NCBI GenBank assembly: GCA_029262955.1
Contig: JAJCYL010000702.1
Span: 1-9,539 of the forward strand
DNA length: 9,539 bases
From: Cytophagales bacterium
Lineage (GTDB): Bacteria; Bacteroidota; Bacteroidia; Cytophagales; Cyclobacteriaceae
Direction of reading: 5' to 3'
Shown here: piece after piece, positions 1-7,667 of the stretch
Layout of the letters: each line of letters begins with the position of its first letter
Position numbering within the stretch: the first letter of the stretch is position 1
Notes under the pieces: generated by a model
The model's database searches: none
The model's input: only the letters and a program-made list of their open reading frames with translations
Told to the model about the DNA's origin: nothing
Made by a program: the position numbers and the translations under genes

Positions 1-3000
1 ATGCTACCTGAGGTGGATTGGTTACCCGGAAAAATCTCAATACTGTAGGTGTCACCCTGTACTGAATTAGTTACTGTGGTCTCAATTTCACCATTTCCTA
101 CAGTACAGCCATCGTTATCCAGCGGTACTGCGGCAATAATCGGCAGACCAGCATTGTTCAGTACCTCAACCGTTTGAGATGCAGAAACACAAAGTGTAAC
201 CGCATCCTGAGCTTCAACGGTGTATTTTCCAGGGGCCAAATCAGTAACCATAGCCCCGGTATAATCTGGTAAGGAAGTGGTAAACTCTCCTACATACCAA
301 TTGAAGTTAAAACTTGAAGGTGTTGAAGAAGTTCCCCGAACGATGACATCGTCTAGATAGACCCTTCTACTATTGTTATTACTTCTACCTGCCACTTTAA
401 CAATTATGGAATTAGCATTCAGACCGGTTACGGTAAAGGTCAATGGGCCACCTGCGGGACTAGTTATATCGTTTGAAAATGACCCGAAAGAAATGTCGTT
501 TCCGTCCTCATCAAGCTGATAAAAGGCCTCCATTGCTTCACCGTTAAATAGGTTACCCTGCTCATAAAAAGTAACTGAAATATTCTGATCAGTAAAACCA
601 GTTACATCTATCACTTCCGATTCCCAGGTAACCGTCTGATCGGTATTCTTCCATCTAAATTTTTTGTCTGACCAGTCGTCATCATCAACTTCTGCATTAT
701 TGTTATTCGGCGATCGAGTCCAGGCCGTTCCGCTTGGTGGGTTGATTCCATCATCTGATTTATCATCGTCGGCGAGGTCCTCAAAGTCTTCAAACCATAA
801 ATCTTGCTCAACTGGCATGGACGGCGCCCCAGTGGCACTGGCTGATACTATCCCACTAGTGGGATCCAGGCAATCAAGTACATGCTGATCAACTTGAGCA
901 GTCAAGGTGACACTTGGTGCAGGTGCCTGAACGGTCTCAATCTCCGGATCAGATTCACAACCAGTAGATTGATTAAAGGCTACAACCGCATAGGTTCCTC
1001 CTGGCAAAAAGTCTGCTGTAGCTCCTACTGAAATTACTTCCGTAATTACGTTCGCATCACGCCAGGTAAAATCAAATCCATCAGTTACTTCGATTCCGTT
1101 TTCTATAACCGCAGCCCTTAGCAAACCATTTGGAATGGCGCAGTCTGTATTGTCTACTACTTCTACAATGCTAACAACCGGTGTTTCGGCAGGTACTTGT
1201 GTAATGGTCACCACATCCGTTTGTACATCGGAGGTACAACCACTGGCGTCATTTGTTCCAATTACGGAGTAAACACCTGCCGGTGCAGTTGGATAAGTTG
1301 ATCCTTCATATACCACTGTGGTGAAGTCACCATTCAGGTACCATAAAAAGGTAAATCCAGTTGATATTTGGCCGGTTTGCGCATTAACTCCTCCCAGCAC
1401 TTCAACATCATCAAAATAATGTTGCTCATTACTATTATTGGTGAGTGATCTGACAATAATCTGAACCGTCGAACCGGAAACCGTTGCTGTAGGTAAAGCG
1501 GTGAAAAAGTTCCCCGAATTATCCCCATTAGTGAAAAGTGTTTCTGCACCTCCATCCAGGGAGTAATAGATCCTGAGATAATCTGTTCCTTCCAGGTTAT
1601 TTGAGGACAATAGGGTTGCTGATAATTCTGCAAAGTCGAAATTGTCAATATCAATTAATTCCGAAGTCCAAACAGCTTCTGTTCCTGTATTTTTGAACCA
1701 GAATACATTGTCTGTATTAAGCGTTAATATCTCGGCATTACCACCTGGTGTGGTACTGGTCCATCCTGTCTCACCGCTATCATTAGTATCTCCTTGAGAA
1801 TTGGTAGGATCATCAAAGGTTTCTACCCAGGTCACCAGTTCGCTGGCTGGTAGTGTTCCGTCAAAAAATGCCCGCATTGAGCCGTTTGCAGGTACAATAT
1901 CTAAACATCTTTCGTCATCACTTAATTTTTCCACCGTAATGGGAAATGGCCCCACATCTACGGTTGCAGACCCTAGGTCCGCTCCAAGCGTACATTCAGG
2001 AATGTTACCCACAAAATTAGTTACTGGTGGGGTGCTTCCCAGATCATTTACTGAAACAAATAATTCGAAATCGACTCCCGTTCCTACAGCCACCACATTG
2101 ACAGTCGCAACCTGTCCGACTGGCAAATTGGTAATTTGGAAAAAATCTGTAGTCAAATATGTTGATGTCGGCAAGGTTGGATCACCGTCATAAAAAGAGA
2201 CAGGTAACAATCCGGTTATGGGTATGTCGCCCTCATTAGCAATATCAAATGAAACGGGAAATTCGTTCTCCGGGCAGATAGGTGGAACAATCATTATACT
2301 CCCATCGACCAGACCAAGATCGGGGAACACCGCATTCGGACAACCATCTGAGTCCAAAATAGGTAACTGGTTGAGGAAAACATTCAATGGCTGAAGATTG
2401 CCATCTGCATTACAATCGGAGTTCGGAAAAACCTTGGTGTGGCTTTGTTGTTCAATTGGAATGGTGAGATCATCATTGATGTGTGTATTGAAATAGCCAT
2501 GCTGGTTCCAAACCGGTCTGGATGGTAACCACTGTTCACCATTAGATTCAAATATTCTGACGTGTCCATTGATTGAGTTGGAATATGGCTCAAATGGTTG
2601 ATTGTCATCAAACGAACAGGTGACACATATTTCACTGGCTCCATCTCCATCAACATCCGCCACAATAGGATAGTCCTCATAGGTTCTCGAAACACAAACT
2701 ATCGAGTTCCTTATCCTTTTGGAAGGATCAGTGGTGGCACCATCAATAATATATAGAAAATCTTCCCCACGATACACGGTTTCTGCTGCACCATCCCCGT
2801 CAAAGTCGAAAAGGGTACACCCTGTAAACCCTGATGAACCCTCTTTAATATCTAGCATCCAGATCGGATCTAAATTCTCATCCAATGAGTATAGGATCTG
2901 ATTGGATACGTAAGTAGCATTCAACTTTCCATCTCCGTCTGTATCTCCAATATTAATTCTTCCTGTTCCGTTTTTAAAACTAAGGTTGGCTCCCGGATCC

Positions 3001-4088
3001 TGGTATATATCTACCGTGGCATTAACAACATCCCAGAAAAATATGGTTATAGGTTCATCAGTATGGGAATCGCCTAGAGCACCCGAGGTAACAACATCTA
3101 CCGATCCATCCTGGTTATAATCAGCTAATGACACATAGGTTGTTTGATGGCTAGAACTGGTCCCTCTACGCTTGTGCTTAAACTTTCTTTCTGAAGCTGA
3201 TAATCCAAGAGAAGCGGCAGTTGCATCAAAACCTGGTGCTGCTAAAACATTATCCATATCTCTCTCAACATTTACCGATCCTGAACTGGGTCCGGTGATG
3301 TTCACCGACCACACCTTGCTGCCATCTACCAACTCAAGTCCGCTACAATTTGCACAAGCACCATCGGGTAATATATCTGCGGCACTTGATCCCTCAGAAG
3401 AGCCGGTTATCCATGCTCCTCCACCGGAGGCTATGAGGGCTCCTGTCTCTGCATTTCTTATCTCATTATTATAATACAATTCAGCATTCCCATCTCCGTT
3501 AAAATCTGCTAAACCTAACAAGCCTGGCGACCAACTGTTAGTGACATTTATAGACCACTTTTGAACAAGATTACAGTCATATGCCTGCACTTGCTTTCCG
3601 GTGTGCGACTGCACAAAAATCCAGGCACATTCAGTATCAACTTTATCAACTTGTGCTATGGCCACCGTCCTGTTTACACTGAACCCAAGATTAATGGACT
3701 GCTCCGTAGCACCCGTCTGTCCATCTAAGACATAAAGCTCTTTTGACTCCCGGTTGGTTACCACAACTTCAGGAATACCATCATGATCCAGGTCACCAAT
3801 GGCTGGAGTGGTGGAGTTTTGCGCCGTACGGTTAGCACTACCCCACTGCACTCTTAAAGAAAAGGTGGGGTTCACTGTGACAGAATTACATACCAAGTCA
3901 TTCCCAAAAAAGAAATCGGAGCACTGCCCGGGGTCATTATTGCAATCGCTATCAAAACAATCTACAAATCCATCCTCATCATCATCAATGCCGTTATCAC
4001 AAAGACCGATTTCATCAGCCGTCTGGGCAAACAGGTTAAATGAAAAAAGTGAAAAAACTAGGAGGATTATGGGTGATTTTCTTGCCAT
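1..4088 (-). CDS. Giant secreted FG-GAP / SprB-like multidomain surface protein, 3' end outside window
   Basis: I translated this frame by hand from the ATG at 4088 to the left edge. It has no stop, so at least 1362 residues are present and the C terminus is missing. Residues 1-21 are a signal peptide (MARKSPIILL start, cleavage near LFA|Q). Residues 30-49 are an acidic Cys motif with DNGIDDDEDG. FG-GAP/VCBS-like DxDxDG motifs start near residues 99, 195, 323, 382, 428 and 478, followed by WNQHGYFN at 527, a motif I associate with this FG-GAP class. Residues about 600-712 resemble a CARDB-like adhesion domain. From 728 onward there are SprB-like modules bounded by Cys (728-951, 983-1044, 1073-1300, 1328 onward), two of them carrying a jelly-roll-like insertion. 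The protein is probably exported by Sec and then T9SS to the cell surface. A type B C-terminal sorting domain is expected beyond the window but not seen. No Shine-Dalgarno is evident. The function as an adhesin is inference. Confidence 0.9.
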   Translation of the reverse strand, partial: MARKSPIILLVFSLFSFNLFAQTADEIGLCDNGIDDDEDGFVDCFDSDCNNDPGQCSDFFFGNDLVCNSVTVNPTFSLRVQWGSANRTAQNSTTPAIGDLDHDGIPEVVVTNRESKELYVLDGQTGATEQSINLGFSVNRTVAIAQVDKVDTECAWIFVQSHTGKQVQAYDCNLVQKWSINVTNSWSPGLLGLADFNGDGNAELYYNNEIRNAETGALIASGGGAWITGSSEGSSAADILPDGACANCSGLELVDGSKVWSVNITGPSSGSVNVERDMDNVLAAPGFDATAASLGLSASERKFKHKRRGTSSSHQTTYVSLADYNQDGSVDVVTSGALGDSHTDEPITIFFWDVVNATVDIYQDPGANLSFKNGTGRINIGDTDGDGKLNATYVSNQILYSLDENLDPIWMLDIKEGSSGFTGCTLFDFDGDGAAETVYRGEDFLYIIDGATTDPSKRIRNSIVCVSRTYEDYPIVADVDGDGASEICVTCSFDDNQPFEPYSNSINGHVRIFESNGEQWLPSRPVWNQHGYFNTHINDDLTIPIEQQSHTKVFPNSDCNADGNLQPLNVFLNQLPILDSDGCPNAVFPDLGLVDGSIMIVPPICPENEFPVSFDIANEGDIPITGLLPVSFYDGDPTLPTSTYLTTDFFQITNLPVGQVATVNVVAVGTGVDFELFVSVNDLGSTPPVTNFVGNIPECTLGADLGSATVDVGPFPITVEKLSDDERCLDIVPANGSMRAFFDGTLPASELVTWVETFDDPTNSQGDTNDSGETGWTSTTPGGNAEILTLNTDNVFWFKNTGTEAVWTSELIDIDNFDFAELSATLLSSNNLEGTDYLRIYYSLDGGAETLFTNGDNSGNFFTALPTATVSGSTVQIIVRSLTNNSNEQHYFDDVEVLGGVNAQTGQISTGFTFLWYLNGDFTTVVYEGSTYPTAPAGVYSVIGTNDASGCTSDVQTDVVTITQVPAETPVVSIVEVVDNTDCAIPNGLLRAAVIENGIEVTDGFDFTWRDANVITEVISVGATADFLPGGTYAVVAFNQSTGCESDPEIETVQAPAPSVTLTAQVDQHVLDCLDPTSGIVSASATGAPSMPVEQDLWFEDFEDLADDDKSDDGINPPSGTAWTRSPNNNNAEVDDDDWSDKKFRWKNTDQTVTWESEVIDVTGFTDQNISVTFYEQGNLFNGEAMEAFYQLDEDGNDISFGSFSNDITSPAGGPLTFTVTGLNANSIIVKVAGRSNNNSRRVYLDDVIVRGTSSTPSSFNFNWYVGEFTTSLPDYTGAMVTDLAPGKYTVEAQDAVTLCVSASQTVEVLNNAGLPIIAAVPLDNDGCTVGNGEIETTVTNSVQGDTYSIEIFPGNQSTSGS
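336..797 (-). repeat. Jelly-roll-like domain, copy 2, inserted in a SprB-like module (residues ~1098-1251)
   Basis: This about 154-residue segment opens with WFEDFED, has FRWKNT and VTWESEVIDV in the middle, and closes with RVYLDDVIVRG. The opening and closing resemble the carbohydrate-binding or choice-of-anchor type beta-sandwich domains of Bacteroidota secreted proteins. It is clearly related to copy 1 at 1395-1823 but has diverged strongly, so it is a protein-level repeat and not a recent DNA duplication. Flanking residues 1073-1097 and 1252-1300 together look like one SprB-like module. The fold assignment is inferred from motif pattern only. Confidence 0.6.
1395..1823 (-). repeat. Jelly-roll-like domain, copy 1, inserted in a SprB-like module (residues ~756-898)
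   Basis: About 143 residues starting ETFDDPTNSQGD, with FWFKNTGTEAVWTSELIDID in the core and HYFDDVEVLG at the end. The same landmarks occur in the same order in copy 2 (EDFED, FRWKNT, WESEVIDV, YLDDVIVRG). The segment interrupts a module that starts at Cys728 and resumes with FTFLWYLNGDF, ending GVYSVIGTNDASGC at 951. A ligand-binding role, for example sugar binding, would be typical of such domains but is not shown here. Confidence 0.6.
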
Positions 4089-4268
4089 AGTTCAATTTTG
4101 ACTTAGATTCATCTTATTAATACTGGTACTTGTTCTTTAGTAACCTCTCCTATTAAGGGAATCTTAGTATTAGCTCAAATATGCCTAAAATAATCATTAA
4201 AGATAAGTAGAATTTCAAAAAAATGCACTTATTCAATATTCAATTGAATTTATTTAAGTAATAATACC
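4089..4268. other. AT-rich intergenic upstream region of the giant FG-GAP gene
   Basis: This is the upstream part of the 245-base gap between the two large secreted-protein genes, and it should contain the promoter and 5' leader of the gene starting at 4088. I see no convincing Bacteroidota -33/-7 promoter pair (TTG and TAnnTTTG at correct spacing). Near matches on the minus strand, such as TATCTTTA, lack a well-placed partner. A 12-bp perfect palindrome, ATTCAATTGAAT at 4238-4249, overlaps a tandem ATTCAAT pair (4231-4244). It could be an operator, or chance in AT-rich DNA. Confidence 0.4.
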
Positions 4269-4299
4269 TATCCATCTAAGGGATTTACTTAGATGGATA
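4269..4299 (-). terminator. Perfect 12-bp hairpin downstream of the 1109-residue protein gene
   Basis: TATCCATCTAAG at 4269-4280 is exactly complementary to CTTAGATGGATA at 4288-4299, leaving a 7-base loop. It lies 35 bases beyond the stop codon at 4334-4336, the expected place for a transcription terminator of the PorP/secreted-protein operon. The sequence following the stem on the minus strand (GGTATTATTACTTAAATAAA) is AT-rich but lacks a clean U-tract, so termination strength is uncertain. The hairpin could also be an mRNA 3' stabiliser or affect the leader of the next gene. Confidence 0.55.
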
Positions 4300-4333
4300 T
4301 TTACCAGTAATAACTGATTTTTAATGGGCGATA

Positions 4334-7300
4334 TTATCTTGCCAGCAAGATACTTCCTGACCGATTGAACTGATTATCCTCACAGCTCATTGCATAATAA
4401 TAGACACCTTCCGGAACCAAGTTTCCACTGAAGTTCCCATCCCAGACGCAGTCTTCTGGAAATGGGGATGCAGCTTCCAATAGACGTCTGCCTCTGCTGT
4501 CAAAAACAATGACGGTACATCCATTCAAAGTACTCGAATTGCCAATATCCCAGCAATCATCCATCCCGTCGCCATTAGGAGAAAAAGCTCTCCTTGGGGC
4601 AATAAAAGGATCAATTATAGTCACGGTAGCGGTTTCAACGCAATCATTGATATCCGTACCGGTTACTGTAATAGCGGTGCTAATATCGAATGGGAAGATC
4701 TCAACCATAGCTGAGGTTGGGTCAGTAAATAATGCTTCAGGTTCCCAGGAATATCCTGTTCCCCCGGTAACTGAAAGGTCCACACTTTCCTGATTTTCTT
4801 CCAGGGTAATTACATCATCCACATCGATGGTAGATGAACTGGTCAGGAATAGACCCGACCCTTCGAAGTTATTCAAACTGACTTCCGCAGTGGGCACGCA
4901 ACCTACAGCATCAGTACCAGTGAAGGAATAGGTTCCGGCCTCGGCAGTGGTAAATGTGGTCTCTGTACCTAACGGATCCGTACCTCCTGAAGCTGTCCAG
5001 CTAACGTTGGTAAAAGTTGAAGGTACAATTAGAGATACTTCATCGCTGGGACACTTTTCAAAAGGTGCGATGAGTGCTGTTCCCGCTGCATCCTGAGCCT
5101 CAATGGCAACGACCGGTACAGCCTGAACCGTTATGGCCTTTTGGCTAATATTCAAACAATTGGTTACCTCAACATAGGAGGTAGTCAATGATGCATTAAA
5201 AGAACCAGCAGCTGTATAGGTAAATGTAGGATCGACAATCACATCTGTGCTTGCTGCCGCATCATTAAAGGCCCAGGCATAAGCCAGTGTAAACCCGGTT
5301 GCACCCGTAGAGGTAGCGGCAAAGCTGATTGGCAAATTGACGCAAATAGCATCAACAGAAGTATAGGAAGAAACTGGGGGAGCCACGGCAGTCAATGCTT
5401 CAGCCGGGCTTTCTAAAGTACAAGTTCCATCACTAATTAGTGCAGTATATGAACCACTTGCACTAACCGGCAGTGTAGTGGTTGTTTCATTAGGCACGGC
5501 CACGCCATCCTTGTTCCAACTATAAGTAAAACCTGTATGGTTTGGGGTGGTTAAATTGACAATATTTCCATCGCAGAAATTAGCATCTCCGGTATTTACG
5601 GCTATTGGTTGAGGTAAGTTTTGAACTGTGATTTGGGTTGTAACAACATCACTTAAACAGCCATTTGGCGCTATCTCGACTTGCAACGAATACGTACCTG
5701 CACTCTCAGGTTGAAAATTAGTGATGGTTGGATTTTGTTCAGTTGAGGTATACCCACCAGGCCCACTCCACTGATAGCCCTGTGCTGATGTAGATGTTGT
5801 TAACTGAAATTCAGCACCAACACAAACATTGCTATTTCCAACAATAGTGGGAGTTACATTCGCTGCTGCATCAACATTGATCACTACAGAAACAGGTGAA
5901 GTAATCATGCATCCGGCTCCATCCGATATAAGAACGGTATATTCTCCAGCATCTGCGGCCATAGCACTCGGAATGTTAAGACTGCTAGTAGTAATACCAG
6001 TTGCGATACCTCCTTTTAGCCAACTGTAAGTATGTGGTGCTCCGACCAAGGTTGCTTCAAGTGTAATGGAAGCACCTGTGCAGGTCGTAATTGGACCAGC
6101 AGGTGAAATAACCGGGGTCACGCAGTTATTATTTTTAAATACCGAAAGATCTCCGGGTGCGTCGGTCGTAATATTATTGGTATAAGCAATATCAGGACGC
6201 CCATCATTGTTAAGATCAACAATTTTCAGGTTTCTACTGGTATTGTTTCCGGTGACATTCACCAGATCAAAGGTCAGTGCACTGCCAACCGTAGTGTTGA
6301 TCAGGTTAACAATTCTCCTATTGGTCGCATCTTCATGCCCCACGGAAATATCCACTTTACCATCACCATTCAAATCGCCAAGGGCAAGTCCCAACGGAGC
6401 GTCTGTACTAGTGGCTACGGATATAGGAGCCTCTATTGAGATGGCACTCCCTGCCTGGGAGGTAGCATTTCTAAACAACAATACAGCATCGGTTGTGATA
6501 CTCGTGGTAGCGATATCATTAAAACCATCACCATCTAAATCACCCACAACAGAATTAACCATGCCGGAAGGGGCGGCAATAACAGTAGCAGCTTGCATGC
6601 TTATGGTTCCTGGCGTACTGGTGTTTCTAAAAACAAATAAATTGGGTGAACTAATAAATGGATTGGCTACCACTTCAGGGAAGCCATCATTATTCAAATC
6701 TTTCACATCCAGGCCAGACATACCAACCGTGGAGCCAGTGGCGATTAACTCAATAGGTGTTGATCCAAAAGCAATATTCCCCGGTCCGGTACTTTGATTA
6801 ACATATACATGTATGGTATTGTCACTCTCATTAGATACAATAATCTCTGCCTTACCATCACCATCTAAATCACTAATGATGGGTCGTCGGGCGATTCGAA
6901 TATTCACTCCTATACTAGGTAGCGTTATTATTGTGGGAGTACCAAAGGTAATTCCACCACCACCAGTATTTCGATAGATCAGTAAAGTGTTGCCGTTATT
7001 GCCAATGGTCATCACCAAATCAGGAAAGCCATCTCCATCGAGATCGCCTGAATCCGCATTCCTGGTTGGTGCATTGGTGGCTAAAGAAGTTTGAGTGGAT
7101 AGATCAATATCAGTGGCCGTGCTAGTATTTCTATAAACATCAACTTTGTTCCCATTTTCATTGGTCATAATCACATCTACTAATCCGTCCTGATTGAAAT
7201 CGGCAGCTGTAATATCAAATGGCTGTGAACTCACGCCATTTTGGAACGCCTCTTGACCATCAAGTTTCGCCGGGTCAAATGTGGTTCCACTATAGCTCAA

Positions 7301-7663
7301 TAGAAAGTGTTGTGATGAATAACCGGTTAATCCAGAGGCAGGATTGATGTTGGTTACGCTCACCGGGCCATAAGTAGCTCCAGCAGGGACCTTGACGACA
7401 ATTAGGTTTGCAGATGCAGATACTACATCCGCAGCTTGCACAACGGCGGCTCCAAATTTCACTACCAAATCCCCACCAGTTGGTAAGTTCAAACCTGAAA
7501 TGGCTACTTCTTCATTTACCGTGCCGGTAAGTTTATCCAGACCACTAACGAAAGGTCTTTGGGCTAGTAGCGTAAAGGACAGGAACAGTACGCCCATCAA
7601 CAATAATGGCCGCTTCTTCTCTGTTCTTGAAATAAATATTTGATATCTCTTCCACATAACCAT
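4334..7663 (-). CDS. Secreted FG-GAP propeller / Ig-like stalk protein with type B T9SS C-terminal sorting domain
   Basis: The protein has 1109 residues. Residues 1-34 form a signal peptide with a long basic start and cleavage near LLA|Q. Residues about 37-124 resemble an IPT/TIG domain. Seven FG-GAP/VCBS repeats with DxDxDG-type calcium loops begin at residues 155, 207, 265, 322, 375, 430 and 483. Residues 514-1018 hold about six Ig/PKD-like domains with Cys pairs 528/585, 614/669, 697/748, 774/836 and 871/922. Residues 1024-1109 are a gliding-motility-associated C-terminal domain with FSPNGDGMDD. It is probably exported through the type IX system and displayed on the surface as an adhesin or binding protein; ligand unknown. 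The ATG lies 4 bases after the upstream PorP/SprF-type gene, so the two are very likely cotranscribed. A second ATG two codons on (7655-7657) is an equally possible start; neither has a clear Shine-Dalgarno. Confidence 0.93.
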   Translation of the reverse strand: MVMWKRYQIFISRTEKKRPLLLMGVLFLSFTLLAQRPFVSGLDKLTGTVNEEVAISGLNLPTGGDLVVKFGAAVVQAADVVSASANLIVVKVPAGATYGPVSVTNINPASGLTGYSSQHFLLSYSGTTFDPAKLDGQEAFQNGVSSQPFDITAADFNQDGLVDVIMTNENGNKVDVYRNTSTATDIDLSTQTSLATNAPTRNADSGDLDGDGFPDLVMTIGNNGNTLLIYRNTGGGGITFGTPTIITLPSIGVNIRIARRPIISDLDGDGKAEIIVSNESDNTIHVYVNQSTGPGNIAFGSTPIELIATGSTVGMSGLDVKDLNNDGFPEVVANPFISSPNLFVFRNTSTPGTISMQAATVIAAPSGMVNSVVGDLDGDGFNDIATTSITTDAVLLFRNATSQAGSAISIEAPISVATSTDAPLGLALGDLNGDGKVDISVGHEDATNRRIVNLINTTVGSALTFDLVNVTGNNTSRNLKIVDLNNDGRPDIAYTNNITTDAPGDLSVFKNNNCVTPVISPAGPITTCTGASITLEATLVGAPHTYSWLKGGIATGITTSSLNIPSAMAADAGEYTVLISDGAGCMITSPVSVVINVDAAANVTPTIVGNSNVCVGAEFQLTTSTSAQGYQWSGPGGYTSTEQNPTITNFQPESAGTYSLQVEIAPNGCLSDVVTTQITVQNLPQPIAVNTGDANFCDGNIVNLTTPNHTGFTYSWNKDGVAVPNETTTTLPVSASGSYTALISDGTCTLESPAEALTAVAPPVSSYTSVDAICVNLPISFAATSTGATGFTLAYAWAFNDAAASTDVIVDPTFTYTAAGSFNASLTTSYVEVTNCLNISQKAITVQAVPVVAIEAQDAAGTALIAPFEKCPSDEVSLIVPSTFTNVSWTASGGTDPLGTETTFTTAEAGTYSFTGTDAVGCVPTAEVSLNNFEGSGLFLTSSSTIDVDDVITLEENQESVDLSVTGGTGYSWEPEALFTDPTSAMVEIFPFDISTAITVTGTDINDCVETATVTIIDPFIAPRRAFSPNGDGMDDCWDIGNSSTLNGCTVIVFDSRGRRLLEAASPFPEDCVWDGNFSGNLVPEGVYYYAMSCEDNQFNRSGSILLAR
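4337..4594 (-). other. Type B T9SS C-terminal sorting domain (CHU_C / gliding motility-associated CTD)
   Basis: Residues 1024-1109 of the 1109-residue protein read RRAFSPNGDGMDDCWDIGN, then VIVFDSRGRRLLEA, VWDGNFSG and VPEGVYYYAMSC. The FSPNGDGxND-like opening, the central VFDRxGxxV-like strand and the closing PxGxYYY are hallmarks of the gliding motility-associated C-terminal domain used as a T9SS signal. Known members of this type (SprB and relatives) need a SprF-like partner for secretion, and the adjacent upstream gene encodes one. Four cysteines (1037, 1049, 1072, 1094) lie in the domain. Confidence 0.93.
6125..7231 (-). repeat. Seven FG-GAP/VCBS protein repeats (predicted seven-bladed beta-propeller)
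   Basis: Residues 145-513 contain seven units, each with a D-x-[DN]-x-D-G-x-x-[DE] loop: DFNQDGLVD, DLDGDGFPD, DLDGDGKAE, DLNNDGFPE, DLDGDGFND, DLNGDGKVD and DLNNDGRPD. Spacing between loops is 52 to 58 residues, and most units end in a strand such as VYRNTST or LLIYRNTG. This matches the integrin-alpha-like propeller pattern with one calcium loop per blade. The segment contains no cysteine, unlike the rest of the mature protein. Confidence 0.85.
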
Positions 7664-7667
7664 TAAT

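Noticed and set aside
1334..1654. A 106-codon minus-strand open frame in another frame of the giant gene
   Set aside because: The translation has no domain character, and the overlapping main frame encodes the first jelly-roll-like domain.
1801..2193. A 130-codon plus-strand open frame
   Set aside because: It is antisense to the continuous coding frame of the giant protein, whose translation makes domain sense throughout this stretch.
4092..4112. A tiny upstream frame, MNLSQN, ending 3 bases before the giant gene's ATG
   Set aside because: Such short frames are common by chance in AT-rich leaders, and there is no ribosome-binding signal or conservation to support translation.
6207..6797. 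A 196-codon plus-strand open frame
   Set aside because: It lies entirely antisense to the FG-GAP repeat region of the 1109-residue gene, has no recognisable domain, and its low complexity mirrors the repeated Asp/Gly-rich codons on the other strand.
6125..7231. DNA-level tandem repeat or recombination hotspot in the FG-GAP region
   Set aside because: The repeats are conserved at protein level only. The nucleotide sequences of the units differ too much to be recent DNA duplications.
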